DNA of 64,000 nucleotides, taken from the NCBI GenBank assembly GCA_900551555.1, contig URWC01000001.1, forward strand, positions 1 through 64,000, given 5' to 3'. Positions 16,541-27,311 of the stretch are shown piece after piece. The notes below the pieces were generated by a model, which was given only the letters and a program-made list of their open reading frames with translations, had not been told where the DNA came from and searched no databases. The number at the start of each line of letters is the position of its first letter. Position 1 is the first letter of the stretch. A program made the translations under genes and the position numbers. This DNA comes from an uncultured Collinsella sp. Lineage in GTDB: Bacteria; Actinomycetota; Coriobacteriia; Coriobacteriales; Coriobacteriaceae.

Positions 16541-19189
16541 ATGGTGAAAAAGTCACCGGAAAACACTACTCCCGCAATTGTGGACAACGTAGAGGCGCTT
16601 GAGGCTAAGCTCGCTCAGATGCGAGAGGCCCAGGCGCTTTTTGCTACGTACACGCAGGAGCAGGTCGACAAGATCTTCTATGAGGCCGCCATGGCCGCCA
16701 ACAAGGCTCGTATCCCGTTGGCGAAAATGGCCATCGAGGAGACCGGCCGCGGCGTTCTTGAGGACAAGGTCATCAAGAACCACTACGCCGCAGAGTACAT
16801 CTACAACGCTTACAAGAACACCAAGACCTGTGGTGTCCTGGAGCGCGACGAGGCTTACGGCATCACCAAGATCGCCGAGCCCATCGGCATCGTGGGCGCC
16901 GTCATCCCGACGACCAACCCCACCTCCACCGCAATCTTCAAGACGCTGATCAGCCTGAAGACCCGCAACGCCATCATCATCTCCCCGCACCCGGCTGCCG
17001 CCAAGTGCACCATCGCCGCCGCCAAGCTCGTGCTTGACGCCGCCGTCAAGGCTGGTGCCCCCGAGGGCATCATCGGCTGGGTCGATGTCCCCTCCATCGA
17101 GCTGACCAACATGGTCATGCGCGACGTCGACATCATCCTCGCCACCGGTGGCCCGGGCATGGTCAAGGCCGCTTACTCCTCGGGCAAGCCCGCCCTGGGC
17201 GTTGGCGCCGGTAACACCCCGGTCGTCATCGACGACACCGCCGACGTGCTGCTCGCCGTCAACTCCATCATCCACTCCAAGACCTTCGACAACGGCATGA
17301 TCTGCGCTTCCGAGCAGTCCGTGACTGTCATCGACAGCATCTATGACCAGGTTAAGGCCGAGTTCCAGAAGCGCGGCTGCTACTTCGTCAAGCAGGGTGC
17401 CGAGATGGAGGCCCTGCGTGCCGCCATGTTCAAGAACGGCGCTCTCGATCACCGCATCCCCGGCATGGCCGCTGCCAAGATCGCCGAGCTCGCCGGCATC
17501 GAGGTTCCCGCCAAGACCAAGATCCTGATCGCCGAGGTCACCTCAACCGACCCCGCCAAGGAGGAGTTCTCCCACGAGAAGCTCTCCCCGGTCCTGGCCA
17601 TGTACCACGCCAAGGACTTCCAGGAGGCCGTCGACAAGGCCGAGCACCTGGTGCTCGCCGGTGGCCCGGGCCACACCGCCTCTCTGTACGTGCACCCCGC
17701 CCAGGCCGAGAAGATCAGCCTGTTCGAGCACGTCATGAAGGCCTGCCGTATCGTCATCAACACCCCGTCCTCGCACGGCGGCATCGGTGACCTGTACAAC
17801 TTTGGCATGAAGCCGTCTCTGACCCTGGGCTGCGGCTCCTGGGGCGGCAACTCCGTCTCCGAGAACGTTGGGGTGAAGCACTTGATCAACGTTAAGACTG
17901 TGGCCGAGCGCCGTGAGAACATGCTGTGGTTCCGCGCTCCCGAGAAGGTCTACTTCAAGAAGGGTTCCACGCCCGTCGCCCTCGACGAGCTGGGCAACGT
18001 CATGGGCAAGAAGCGCGCCTTCATCGTTACCGACCAGTTCCTCTTCAAGAATGGCAACACCCGCGCCATCGAGGCCAAGCTCGACGAGATGGGCATCGCC
18101 CACGACTGCTTCTACGACGTCGAGCCCGATCCGTCGCTGCAGTGCGCACGTCGCGGCGCCAAGCAGATGGCTCTCTTTGAGCCGGACGTCATCATCGCCG
18201 TCGGCGGTGGCTCCGCTATGGACGCCGGCAAGATCATGTGGATGATGTACGAGCACCCCGAGTGCAAGTTTGAGGACATGGCCATGGACTTCATGGACAT
18301 CCGCAAGCGTATCTTCACCTTCCCCGAGATGGGCAAGAAGGCCTACTTCGTCGCCGTCCCGACCTCCTCGGGTACCGGCTCCGAGTGCACGCCGTTCGCC
18401 ATCATCACCGACAAGGAGACCGGCATCAAGTGGCCGCTCGCCGACTACGCGCTGCTCCCCAACATGGCTATCGTCGACGCCGACAACTGCATGACCGCCC
18501 CGCGCGGCCTGACCGCTGCCTCCGGCATCGACGTCATGACCCACGCCATCGAGTCCTACGTCTCCATCATGGCTTCCGACTACACCAAGGGCCTCTCCGA
18601 GCGCGCTGCCAAGCTCGTCTTTGAGAACCTGCCCTCCAGCTTCACGAACGGCGCCAAGGACCCGCACGCCCGCGAGGAGATGCACAACGCCTCCTGCATG
18701 GCCGGTATGGCCTTCGCCAACGCCTTCCTGGGCCTCAACCACTCCATGGCTCACAAGCTCGGCGCTTTCCATCACCTGCCCCACGGCATCGCTAACGCCG
18801 TCATCCTGACCCGCGTCATGCGCTACAACGCCGCCGAGGCTCCCGTCAAGATGGGTACCTTCTCCCAGTATCCTTACCCCAACGCGCTGCACAACTACGC
18901 CGAGATGGCCAAGTACTGCGGCATCGAGGGCAAGGACGACAAGGAGGTCTTCGAGAACTTCATCACGAAGCTCGAGGAGCTCAAGGACTTCATCGGTGTC
19001 AAGAAGACCATCGCCGACTACGGTGTTGACGAGCAGTACTTCCTCGACACCCTCGACGAGATGACCGAGCAGGCATTCAACGACCAGTGCACCGGCGCTA
19101 ACCCGCGCTACCCGCTCATGAGCGAGATCAAGGAGCTCTACCTGGACGCCTACTACGGCCGCGAGCCCCAGGACTACGCCGTCTGCTAG
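16541..19189 (+). CDS. adhE: Bifunctional acetaldehyde-CoA / alcohol dehydrogenase AdhE
   Basis: An 882-residue fermentative enzyme reducing acetyl-CoA to acetaldehyde and then ethanol with NADH. The N-terminal aldehyde dehydrogenase half (about 1-440) has the catalytic cysteine in NGMICASEQSV and GVGAGNTPV. The C-terminal iron alcohol dehydrogenase half (about 465-882) has IIAVGGGSAMDAGK for NAD and THAIESY with LNHSMAHKLGAFHHLPHG for iron. Both halves look active. AAGGAG lies seven bases upstream of the ATG. Codon use is strongly C-ending, as in highly expressed genes. It is probably controlled through the tandem sites upstream. Confidence 0.98.
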   Translation: MVKKSPENTTPAIVDNVEALEAKLAQMREAQALFATYTQEQVDKIFYEAAMAANKARIPLAKMAIEETGRGVLEDKVIKNHYAAEYIYNAYKNTKTCGVLERDEAYGITKIAEPIGIVGAVIPTTNPTSTAIFKTLISLKTRNAIIISPHPAAAKCTIAAAKLVLDAAVKAGAPEGIIGWVDVPSIELTNMVMRDVDIILATGGPGMVKAAYSSGKPALGVGAGNTPVVIDDTADVLLAVNSIIHSKTFDNGMICASEQSVTVIDSIYDQVKAEFQKRGCYFVKQGAEMEALRAAMFKNGALDHRIPGMAAAKIAELAGIEVPAKTKILIAEVTSTDPAKEEFSHEKLSPVLAMYHAKDFQEAVDKAEHLVLAGGPGHTASLYVHPAQAEKISLFEHVMKACRIVINTPSSHGGIGDLYNFGMKPSLTLGCGSWGGNSVSENVGVKHLINVKTVAERRENMLWFRAPEKVYFKKGSTPVALDELGNVMGKKRAFIVTDQFLFKNGNTRAIEAKLDEMGIAHDCFYDVEPDPSLQCARRGAKQMALFEPDVIIAVGGGSAMDAGKIMWMMYEHPECKFEDMAMDFMDIRKRIFTFPEMGKKAYFVAVPTSSGTGSECTPFAIITDKETGIKWPLADYALLPNMAIVDADNCMTAPRGLTAASGIDVMTHAIESYVSIMASDYTKGLSERAAKLVFENLPSSFTNGAKDPHAREEMHNASCMAGMAFANAFLGLNHSMAHKLGAFHHLPHGIANAVILTRVMRYNAAEAPVKMGTFSQYPYPNALHNYAEMAKYCGIEGKDDKEVFENFITKLEELKDFIGVKKTIADYGVDEQYFLDTLDEMTEQAFNDQCTGANPRYPLMSEIKELYLDAYYGREPQDYAVC

Positions 19190-19209
19190 TTTTTAGCACG
19201 GTTTTTTGC

Positions 19210-19244
19210 GGCGGGGGTGCACGGGTGTTTCACACACCCCCGCC
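19210..19244 (+). terminator. Hairpin between adhE and the kinase gene
   Basis: GGCGGGGGTG pairs perfectly with CACCCCCGCC around a 15-base loop; only GTCGCTTCT follows. A strong stem with a poor T tract suggests partial termination, lowering expression of the next gene. Confidence 0.65.
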
Positions 19245-19278
19245 GTCGCTTCTATCGCATCGTTGAAAGGATGCAACC

Positions 19279-20043
19279 ATGCTGCTACCCGATTCCAAGA
19301 CCGAGCTCGTCCGCCGTGGCAACAAGGTCGTTTACGACCTGGGCGACAAGATCGTCAAGGTCTTTAACGAGACCAAGCCTGTCTCCGACGTGTTCAACGA
19401 GGCTTTGAATCTTGCCCGCATCAATGAGTGCGGCATCCGCAGCCCCAAGGCTCTCGAGGTTTCCCAGCTCGAGAACGCCAACGGCTGGGCGCTCGTGACC
19501 GAGAAGGTTCCGGGCACCACCCTTGCCGAGAAGATGACTGCCGAGCCCCAGCGCTTTGGTGAGTACCTCGAGATGTTCGTCGACCTCCAGATCGAGATCC
19601 ACGGCTACACCTCCCCGCTGCTCAACCGTCAGCGCGACAAGTTCGCCCGCATGATCGACAGCCTTGATCAGCTCAATGCCACCACGCGCTACAACCTTCA
19701 GGAGCGTCTGGACGGCATGACCAAGGAGTTCAAGGTCTGCCACGGCGACTTCAACCCCTCCAACGTCATCGTCGGCGACGACGGCCAGCTCTATGTGTGC
19801 GACTGGGCACACGCCACCCAGGGCTCCCCTGCTGCCGACGTTGCCACCACCTACCTGCTCTTTGCCCTCAACAGCAAGGACCAGGCCGAGGCCTACCTGG
19901 AGCTCTACTGCGACCGTGCCGACATGCCCATGCAGGTCGTGCGTCAGTGGACGAGCATCGTCGCCGCTTCCGAGCTCGCTCGTAAGCGCAACGTGAACGA
20001 TGAGTTCCTGAAGAACTGGATCGACGTCGTCGATTATCAGTAA
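19279..20043 (+). CDS. Aminoglycoside phosphotransferase / choline kinase-fold kinase
   Basis: A 254-residue protein of the APH fold. CHGDFNPSNVIV near residue 154 is the Brenner motif with the catalytic aspartate and metal-binding asparagine, and YVCDWAHATQGSPAADVA gives the second metal-binding aspartate; a lobe with VTEKVPGTTLAEKM precedes them. GAAAGGA lies upstream of the ATG. It follows adhE by 89 bases on the same strand with a hairpin between, so it may be co-transcribed. The substrate is unknown: choline, sugar, antibiotic or protein cannot be told apart from sequence alone. Confidence 0.85.
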   Translation: MLLPDSKTELVRRGNKVVYDLGDKIVKVFNETKPVSDVFNEALNLARINECGIRSPKALEVSQLENANGWALVTEKVPGTTLAEKMTAEPQRFGEYLEMFVDLQIEIHGYTSPLLNRQRDKFARMIDSLDQLNATTRYNLQERLDGMTKEFKVCHGDFNPSNVIVGDDGQLYVCDWAHATQGSPAADVATTYLLFALNSKDQAEAYLELYCDRADMPMQVVRQWTSIVAASELARKRNVNDEFLKNWIDVVDYQ

Positions 20044-20078
20044 TATCTGAGCGATTTATTTCGCATCGGAGGCACAAT

Positions 20079-20120
20079 GGAAAACCCCGCAGCTCGCATG
20101 GGCTGTGGGGTTTTCCTTTT
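20079..20120 (+). terminator. Terminator after the kinase gene
   Basis: GGAAAACCCC..AGC pairs with GCT..GGGGTTTTCC and is followed by TTTT, 35 bases after the stop. Confidence 0.9.
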
Positions 20121-20147
20121 AGATATCGAGGATGCTACAAGATAATA

Positions 20148-20191
20148 GGACGGCCCCGCATCTCCCCGATTGGAGAAATGCGGGGCCGTCC
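20148..20191 (-). terminator. Terminator of proS
   Basis: Fourteen-bp perfect stem GGACGGCCCCGCAT with its complement, followed on the minus strand by a mixed T tract (TATTATCTT). It closes the operon ending in proS and faces the plus-strand terminator of the kinase gene. Confidence 0.85.
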
Positions 20192-20221
20192 CACATATCG
20201 AACTACAAGCGAAATCGTCGA

Positions 20222-21943
<1,722 letters not shown>

Positions 21944-23026
21944 TTACTTCTCCTCAATAAGCTTGTCGACCTCGGCCATAAGCGCGTCGACAATTTGGTC
22001 CTCAGCTACTTTACCAATGATCTGGCCATGCGAAAAGAGCAGGGCCTGACCTCGTCCACAGGCCACGCCTAGGTCGGCGTCGGAAGCCTCGCCGGGGCCA
22101 TTAACGGCACATCCCATGACGGCAATCGAAAGCGGCGCGGAGTAGTTCTTAAGCCGCTCGGTGACCTCCTCAGCAATGGGAATGAGGTCAACCTGGCAGC
22201 GGGCGCACGTGGGGCACGAGACAATCTCGGGACCACGGCGACGCAGGCCCAACGACTGCAGAATACCCCAGGCAACCGGCGGCTCCTCAACCGGATCGGC
22301 TGTGAGCGACACACGCATGGTGTCACCAATGCCTTCGGAAAGCAAGATACCCAAGCCTACAGAGCTCTTGATGGTGCCCTGGAGCTTGGTACCCGCCTCG
22401 GTTACGCCCAGGTGAAGCGGAACGTGGGGAATCTCACGCGACAGGGCTCGATAGGTATCGAGCGTCGTCTGTACGCTATGGGCCTTGGCCGAAAGCACAA
22501 TGTTCGTAAAGCCGCGGTCTTCAAAATGCTTGACGAAACGCTCGCTCGACATCACGAGCTTTTCGGGCTGCGTGAGGTCGTCGCGCTCGGCGATATCCTG
22601 CTCAAGCGAACCGGCATTGACGCCGATACGAATCGCGCACCCAGCGGCGCCCGCGGCATCGATCACGGCATCGACCTTGGCCCAATCGCCAATGTTGCCG
22701 GGATTGATGCGGAGCTTGGCAGCACCGGCCTCCACAGCGCCAATGGCCAGCTTGTGGTTAAAGTGAATATCGGCGACGATCGGCACCGGAGACTCAGCAC
22801 AGATGGTGCGGAAACCCTCAAGCGCGGCCTCGGTGGGCACGCTCACGCGCACGATATCGCAGCCAGTCTGCACCAACGCGCACACTTGCGCAAGCGTTGC
22901 CTGGGCATCAGCGGTATCGGTGCAGGTCATGGACTGAACCACGACCGGAGCGCCACCACCGATCTGCACGCCGCCCACATGCACGGGGCGCGTCAACTCG
23001 CGAGGCAAAGGATGGGATAAAGACAA
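21944..23026 (-). CDS. ispG: (E)-4-hydroxy-3-methylbut-2-enyl diphosphate synthase
   Basis: A roughly 360-residue [4Fe-4S] enzyme of the MEP isoprenoid pathway. CPTCARCQVDL and MGCAVNGPGEA carry the three cluster cysteines and the glutamate, and ADIHFNHKLAI and KLRINPGNIG belong to the TIM barrel. The frame stays open into rseP, so the start is a choice. TTG 23026 sits eight bases from GGGGAG and fits homologues, while GTG 23035 is too close to that site. It overlaps neither neighbour, with rseP upstream and proS directly downstream. Confidence 0.95.
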   Translation of the reverse strand: MSLSHPLPRELTRPVHVGGVQIGGGAPVVVQSMTCTDTADAQATLAQVCALVQTGCDIVRVSVPTEAALEGFRTICAESPVPIVADIHFNHKLAIGAVEAGAAKLRINPGNIGDWAKVDAVIDAAGAAGCAIRIGVNAGSLEQDIAERDDLTQPEKLVMSSERFVKHFEDRGFTNIVLSAKAHSVQTTLDTYRALSREIPHVPLHLGVTEAGTKLQGTIKSSVGLGILLSEGIGDTMRVSLTADPVEEPPVAWGILQSLGLRRRGPEIVSCPTCARCQVDLIPIAEEVTERLKNYSAPLSIAVMGCAVNGPGEASDADLGVACGRGQALLFSHGQIIGKVAEDQIVDALMAEVDKLIEEK

Positions 23027-23039
23027 TCCAAACACTCCC

Positions 23040-24401
23040 CTACAGAATAAATCGAAGGATGTCGGAACGAAGCATATAGACAAACAGCAGCACAAAGAGC
23101 GCGATGCCCACATAGCTCACAATCGTCTGGACCTTGAGCGGAAGCTCGCGGCCAGCAATCTTTTGAATGATCTCGATGACCAGCTTGCCGCCATCGAGTG
23201 GTGGGATGGGCAGCAGGTTCATAAAGCCAAGCGAGAACGAAATGAGGGCGGCAAACGAAAGGAACGTGGCAGGGCCGGCAGCAGCAGCCTGTGAGGACAT
23301 AACGCTAATGCCCACGATCGAAGAAGACTGATCGAGAATCTCCATCGTATGCTGCGGCTGGAGCAGGCGCATCACGCCCTCCGCTGTCTGCACGACATAG
23401 GAGAACGAAAGTCGAGCCGACGTGATGGGGTCTAAACGGACCACCTGCGTAGAGGCATACACACCTAGGCGCTCGTCCTCTTTGAGCGCAACCGCGGTCG
23501 AATGCTGCTTGCCGTCACGCTCGTACTCGATGGCGATATCGTCCTTACCGGCAGCCTTACCGATGGCATCGTAAACGTCCATCCAGGTAGAGCACGATAC
23601 TCCGTCAACCGAAAGGATCGCGTCGCCGCCCTCGATACCCGCCTTGGCGGCAATAGACCCCTCGTCAACCTGACCGATCACGTTGGTATCCATCGGCACG
23701 GTGACACCCGCAATAGAGTAGATGCTCATAAGCAGCAAAAAGCCCGTCAGGATATTGACGAGAATGCCCGCGAGCAACATAAAGGCGCGCTTGAGAAAGC
23801 CCTGGCCAAGATAGGTGTGCGAACGCTCTTGTGCAAGGAACTCGGCCTCGCCGCACGGCAGCTCCCACACATCGCCCTCGGCAGTTGAATGTTCGCGATC
23901 GAAACGGCGGCCGTCAAAGGTAGTGTAACCCGCCGCATCTCGCGGCAGCGTCTGATACTTGGTGGGATAGTAGCTCGGCGAGGGCTTCTCCCCTTCCTCA
24001 TACCAGGGTGCGATGGAACCCCAGCCCAGCAACAGGGCGCATGCCTCGAGCACATCCTCCTCGGAAAGCTCAAGCTCGACAGCAAGGTCGGCCACGGTCA
24101 CGCGACCATGACGATAGATAGCCGCGAGCACGCGGTCGGCACACGAGACGTCGGTCGGATCCATACCGCAAATGGCAGCGTAGCCACCCAGCAGCAGCGG
24201 GGTCACGCCAAACTTGGTTCCAATGCGACGCGACGTGTAATGAATGTCAAAGCGGCACGGCAGGCCCAAAAAGAACTCGGTCACACGGACGCCGCAGGCA
24301 CGCGCCGCCAAAAAGTGGCCGCCCTCGTGCAAAAACACGAGGACGGAAAGCATCAGCAGGCCCCAAAAGACCGATGAGAGAACGCTCAGAACAGTATCCA
24401 T
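23040..24401 (-). CDS. rseP: Site-2 intramembrane metalloprotease RseP with a winged-helix-like insertion
   Basis: A 453-residue zinc protease that cuts membrane proteins within the bilayer. HEGGH (25-29) in the first membrane helix and NLLPIPPLDGG (395-405) are the active site; one PDZ domain lies at about 238-320. Residues 81-200, between the GGY loop (72-74) and the second membrane helix with AGILVN (211-216), are far longer than usual. Part of this stretch (86-135: RVLAAIYRHGRVTVADLAVE and ELSEEDVLEACALLL) reads as a winged helix that would lie in the cytoplasm. The start is unclear: ATG 24401 or TTG 24416. It lies between dxr and ispG. Confidence 0.92.
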   Translation of the reverse strand: MDTVLSVLSSVFWGLLMLSVLVFLHEGGHFLAARACGVRVTEFFLGLPCRFDIHYTSRRIGTKFGVTPLLLGGYAAICGMDPTDVSCADRVLAAIYRHGRVTVADLAVELELSEEDVLEACALLLGWGSIAPWYEEGEKPSPSYYPTKYQTLPRDAAGYTTFDGRRFDREHSTAEGDVWELPCGEAEFLAQERSHTYLGQGFLKRAFMLLAGILVNILTGFLLLMSIYSIAGVTVPMDTNVIGQVDEGSIAAKAGIEGGDAILSVDGVSCSTWMDVYDAIGKAAGKDDIAIEYERDGKQHSTAVALKEDERLGVYASTQVVRLDPITSARLSFSYVVQTAEGVMRLLQPQHTMEILDQSSSIVGISVMSSQAAAAGPATFLSFAALISFSLGFMNLLPIPPLDGGKLVIEIIQKIAGRELPLKVQTIVSYVGIALFVLLFVYMLRSDILRFIL

Positions 24402-24426
24402 AAAACGAAAAAGCAATCCTTATGGG

Positions 24427-25614
24427 TTAGGAACGGGTTGCGACGAGTACCTGCGCAGCCTTTTCACGCGCCCACGCATCGATGTCGCGAAGCTGCTCAA
24501 ACGAATCGACCGCCTGCACATCGTGGGCATCCATGCAGGATTCCACAATGCGATCGATATCGGTAAAGCTGCAGCCATCGCGCAGGAAGGCATCGACGGC
24601 GACCTCGTTGGCGGCATTGAGCACGCACGGCATGGTGCCACCCGTCTTGCCGGCACGCTCGGCCAGTGCCAGACAGCGGAAGGTATCCATGTCGGCAGCA
24701 TCAAACGTGAGCTGCCCCAACTCGCGAAAATCGATACGAGGCGCCGGAGTATCCCAACGCTCGGGATACGAGAACGCGAACTGGATGGGAATACGCATGT
24801 CGGAAGCACCGAGATGCGCCATCACGGAGCCGTCGGAGAACTCGACCATAGAGTGAATCTTGGACTGACGCTGCACGACCACGTTAATGAAATCGAGGTC
24901 GCAGTTAAACAGATGCATGGCCTCAATGCGCTCCAGGCCCTTGTTCATGAGGGTGGCGGAGTCGATGGTGATCTTGGCGCCCATGGCCCACGTGGGATGT
25001 GCGAGGGCATCGGCACGCGTCACGCGGTCGAGCTCGTCGCGCGTGCGGCCAAAAAACGGACCGCCCGAGCAGGTGAGCCAAATACAATGAGCCTCGCGTG
25101 GGTTCTCCCCCAGATAGCACTGGAAGATGGCGGAGTGCTCAGAGTCGACTGGAATAAGCTGGCCCGGTTGCGCCAACGGCATAAGCAAGTCGCCACCGAC
25201 GACGAGGGACTCCTTGTTGGCAAGGGCAAGGCGCTTATTTGAGGTCAAGGCCGCATGGCTCGCCTCGAGACCGGCGGCACCCACAATAGCGACGAGTACG
25301 CAGTCGACATCGTCGCGACGCGCGAGCTCGCAAACCGCCTGCGCGCCAACGCCGAGCTTCGTTCCCTCGGGCAACTCCTGCAGCACGGCGTCATCGCCAT
25401 GAGCGACATCGGCCACGGCAACCGCCGAAACCGAGAATTCGCGGGCAGCGGCAACAAGCTCGGAGGTACTGGAGTTAACGGACAGCGCCGTCACCTGCAG
25501 GCGATCGGCATGCTGGCGGCACACATCGAGCGCCTGGGTGCCGATGGAGCCCGTACAACCCAGGATGGCAACACGGAGGCGTCCATCGGGGCCATACGTC
25601 GTCTGGAATGACAT
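24427..25614 (-). CDS. dxr: 1-deoxy-D-xylulose 5-phosphate reductoisomerase
   Basis: A 395-residue NADPH enzyme making MEP, the first committed step of the non-mevalonate pathway. VAILGCTGSIGTQALDV is the nucleotide-binding site, LANKESLVVGG and PVDSEHSAIFQ line the active site, and TIDSATLMNKGLE is the metal/substrate loop. The ATG overlaps the cdsA stop (TAATG). Paired with ispG in the same operon, it means isoprenoids come from the MEP route. Confidence 0.97.
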   Translation of the reverse strand: MSFQTTYGPDGRLRVAILGCTGSIGTQALDVCRQHADRLQVTALSVNSSTSELVAAAREFSVSAVAVADVAHGDDAVLQELPEGTKLGVGAQAVCELARRDDVDCVLVAIVGAAGLEASHAALTSNKRLALANKESLVVGGDLLMPLAQPGQLIPVDSEHSAIFQCYLGENPREAHCIWLTCSGGPFFGRTRDELDRVTRADALAHPTWAMGAKITIDSATLMNKGLERIEAMHLFNCDLDFINVVVQRQSKIHSMVEFSDGSVMAHLGASDMRIPIQFAFSYPERWDTPAPRIDFRELGQLTFDAADMDTFRCLALAERAGKTGGTMPCVLNAANEVAVDAFLRDGCSFTDIDRIVESCMDAHDVQAVDSFEQLRDIDAWAREKAAQVLVATRS

Positions 25615-26513
25615 TACAGCACGCCTCCGATCATCAGCATCAGCTGCGCGGTGATGCAGCCGAAGATAAGCGAATCGCTACGATCGAGCATGCCGCCGTG
25701 GCCCGGGATAAGGTTGCCGGAATCCTTGACGCCCACACCGCGCTTGATGCGCGACTCGATAAGGTCGCCGATAACGCCCAGAATGGACACGACCACGCCG
25801 CACAGCAGCGCATAGGGCAGGCTGAGCTTGAAGAAATGCGTCGCCCACAGGATGAGCCAAATCAAAACCGAGCCCAGGATGCCGCCAACAAACCCCTCCC
25901 AGCTCTTTTTGGGAGAGATCTTGGGAACCATCTTGTGCTTGCCGATACGGCTGCCCACGATGTAGGCAAACGAATCGGAGACCCAAAGGGACGCGCAAAC
26001 GCCCACCGAAAGCAAGGCGCCGGCAAAACCGGGCACGGCATCGCGCAGCAGCACGATAGCCGACAGCATAAAGCCAGTGTAGATAGGACCCATGAGCGTC
26101 ACGGCCACATCAGAGATGCGGGTACGCGGCGACCAGACATACCAAATGCCCACAGCGAGCATCAGGGCAAAAAGCAGGGCATTCAGCAACATCGAATCGC
26201 CCAACGCCGACAGCGGAAAGAGTACGGCGGCAGCGATACCCATGCGCTCGTTAGCCATCTTGCCATCGAGCCTCGTCATACGGAAAAACTCATAGCAGCA
26301 CAGACCGCTCATGACAGAAACAAAGATGGCCGTGGGCACGATACCCAAAACCAGGCACAGGATAAAGACAACGGCGTAAACGATACCGGCGGCGGCACGG
26401 GTGATAAAGCCCGCAAGCCACGAACCGGTGCCATTCTTCGCTGCGGGCGCTCCCGCAGCGACAGCCTTGCGCCCAGATGTCTTGGGAGCAGTTGCCTTGG
26501 GACGATCGAACAC
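25614..26513 (-). CDS. cdsA: Phosphatidate cytidylyltransferase (CDP-diacylglycerol synthase)
   Basis: A 299-residue membrane enzyme using CTP and phosphatidate. A basic, alanine-rich N-terminus of about 35 residues precedes several membrane helices; SKSWEGF-like KKSWEGFVGGILGSV and the C-terminal signature KRGVGVKDSGNLIPGHGGML with DRSDSL are clear. The GTG start at 26513 follows GAGGAGG. It sits between uppS and dxr in the conserved order. Confidence 0.96.
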   Translation of the reverse strand: MFDRPKATAPKTSGRKAVAAGAPAAKNGTGSWLAGFITRAAAGIVYAVVFILCLVLGIVPTAIFVSVMSGLCCYEFFRMTRLDGKMANERMGIAAAVLFPLSALGDSMLLNALLFALMLAVGIWYVWSPRTRISDVAVTLMGPIYTGFMLSAIVLLRDAVPGFAGALLSVGVCASLWVSDSFAYIVGSRIGKHKMVPKISPKKSWEGFVGGILGSVLIWLILWATHFFKLSLPYALLCGVVVSILGVIGDLIESRIKRGVGVKDSGNLIPGHGGMLDRSDSLIFGCITAQLMLMIGGVL

Positions 26514-26515
26514 GA

Positions 26516-27310
26516 TTAAGCCTCCTCGGTCTTGCTCAGACCACCAAACCTACGGTCACGGCCCTGATAGGCCAAAATGGCGTCGACAAGGCCCCAACGA
26601 TCAAAGTCGGGCCAATAGGTATCGGTGACGTAGAATTCGGAATAAGCCACCTGCCACAGCAGATAGTTCGAAAGGCGCAGCTCACCAGAAGTGCGAATCA
26701 CAAGCTCAGGATCGGGAAGGCCGGCGGTATAGAGGTGGGAAGCCACCATGTCGTCATCAATTGCGGCAGGATCGATCTTACCGGCGGCAGCGTCGAGTGC
26801 GATCTGACGGACAGCGCGGGTAATCTCGGCACGCGCGCCGTAGTTGACGGCAAGCGCCAGCGTCATGCCGGTGTGATCGGCGCACTCAGCAAGACCGCGT
26901 TCAAAAACGTCGCGGGTCTTCTTGGGCAGCGCGGAAATGTCACCCAAAAAGACAACGCGCACGTTTTCGCGCTTCAGAAGCGGCAGCTCGTCGATGAACG
27001 TCTTGGCAAACAGGTGCATCAGAACGTTGACTTCGTGCTGAGGGCGATTCCAGTTTTCGGTCGAAAACGCATAGGCAGAAAGCACGTCGACGCCCAGACG
27101 CACGCAGGCGGTAATAATCTCACGAAGGGAGACGATACCCGCCTTGTGGCCCTCAGTGCGCGCAAGACCGCGCGACGTGGCCCAGCGACCGTTGCCGTCC
27201 ATGATGCACGAGATATGGTGCGGAATGTTATTGAGGTCAAGGTCGGAAAAACCGACGCCCGCAGGGGCGTCGGCAAAGTACTCGACCAGTTTATGCTCGT
27301 CGTATTGCAC
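26516..27310 (-). CDS. uppS: Undecaprenyl diphosphate synthase
   Basis: A 264-residue cis-prenyltransferase making the C55 lipid carrier for peptidoglycan. ISCIMDGNGRWATSRGL carries the diphosphate-binding aspartate, YAFSTENWNRP the next active-site residues and LVIRTSGELRLSNYLLWQ the conserved C-terminal block. It starts at GTG 27310, which follows GGAG and sits one base past the frr stop. The product feeds the rod-shape genes elsewhere in the window. Confidence 0.97.
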   Translation of the reverse strand: MQYDEHKLVEYFADAPAGVGFSDLDLNNIPHHISCIMDGNGRWATSRGLARTEGHKAGIVSLREIITACVRLGVDVLSAYAFSTENWNRPQHEVNVLMHLFAKTFIDELPLLKRENVRVVFLGDISALPKKTRDVFERGLAECADHTGMTLALAVNYGARAEITRAVRQIALDAAAGKIDPAAIDDDMVASHLYTAGLPDPELVIRTSGELRLSNYLLWQVAYSEFYVTDTYWPDFDRWGLVDAILAYQGRDRRFGGLSKTEEA

Positions 27311-27311
27311 C

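Noticed and set aside
20077..20145. 22-codon reading frame with GGAGG before its ATG, overlapping a terminator
   Set aside because: Its codons are the two arms of the terminator hairpin; the ribosome-site match is probably chance.
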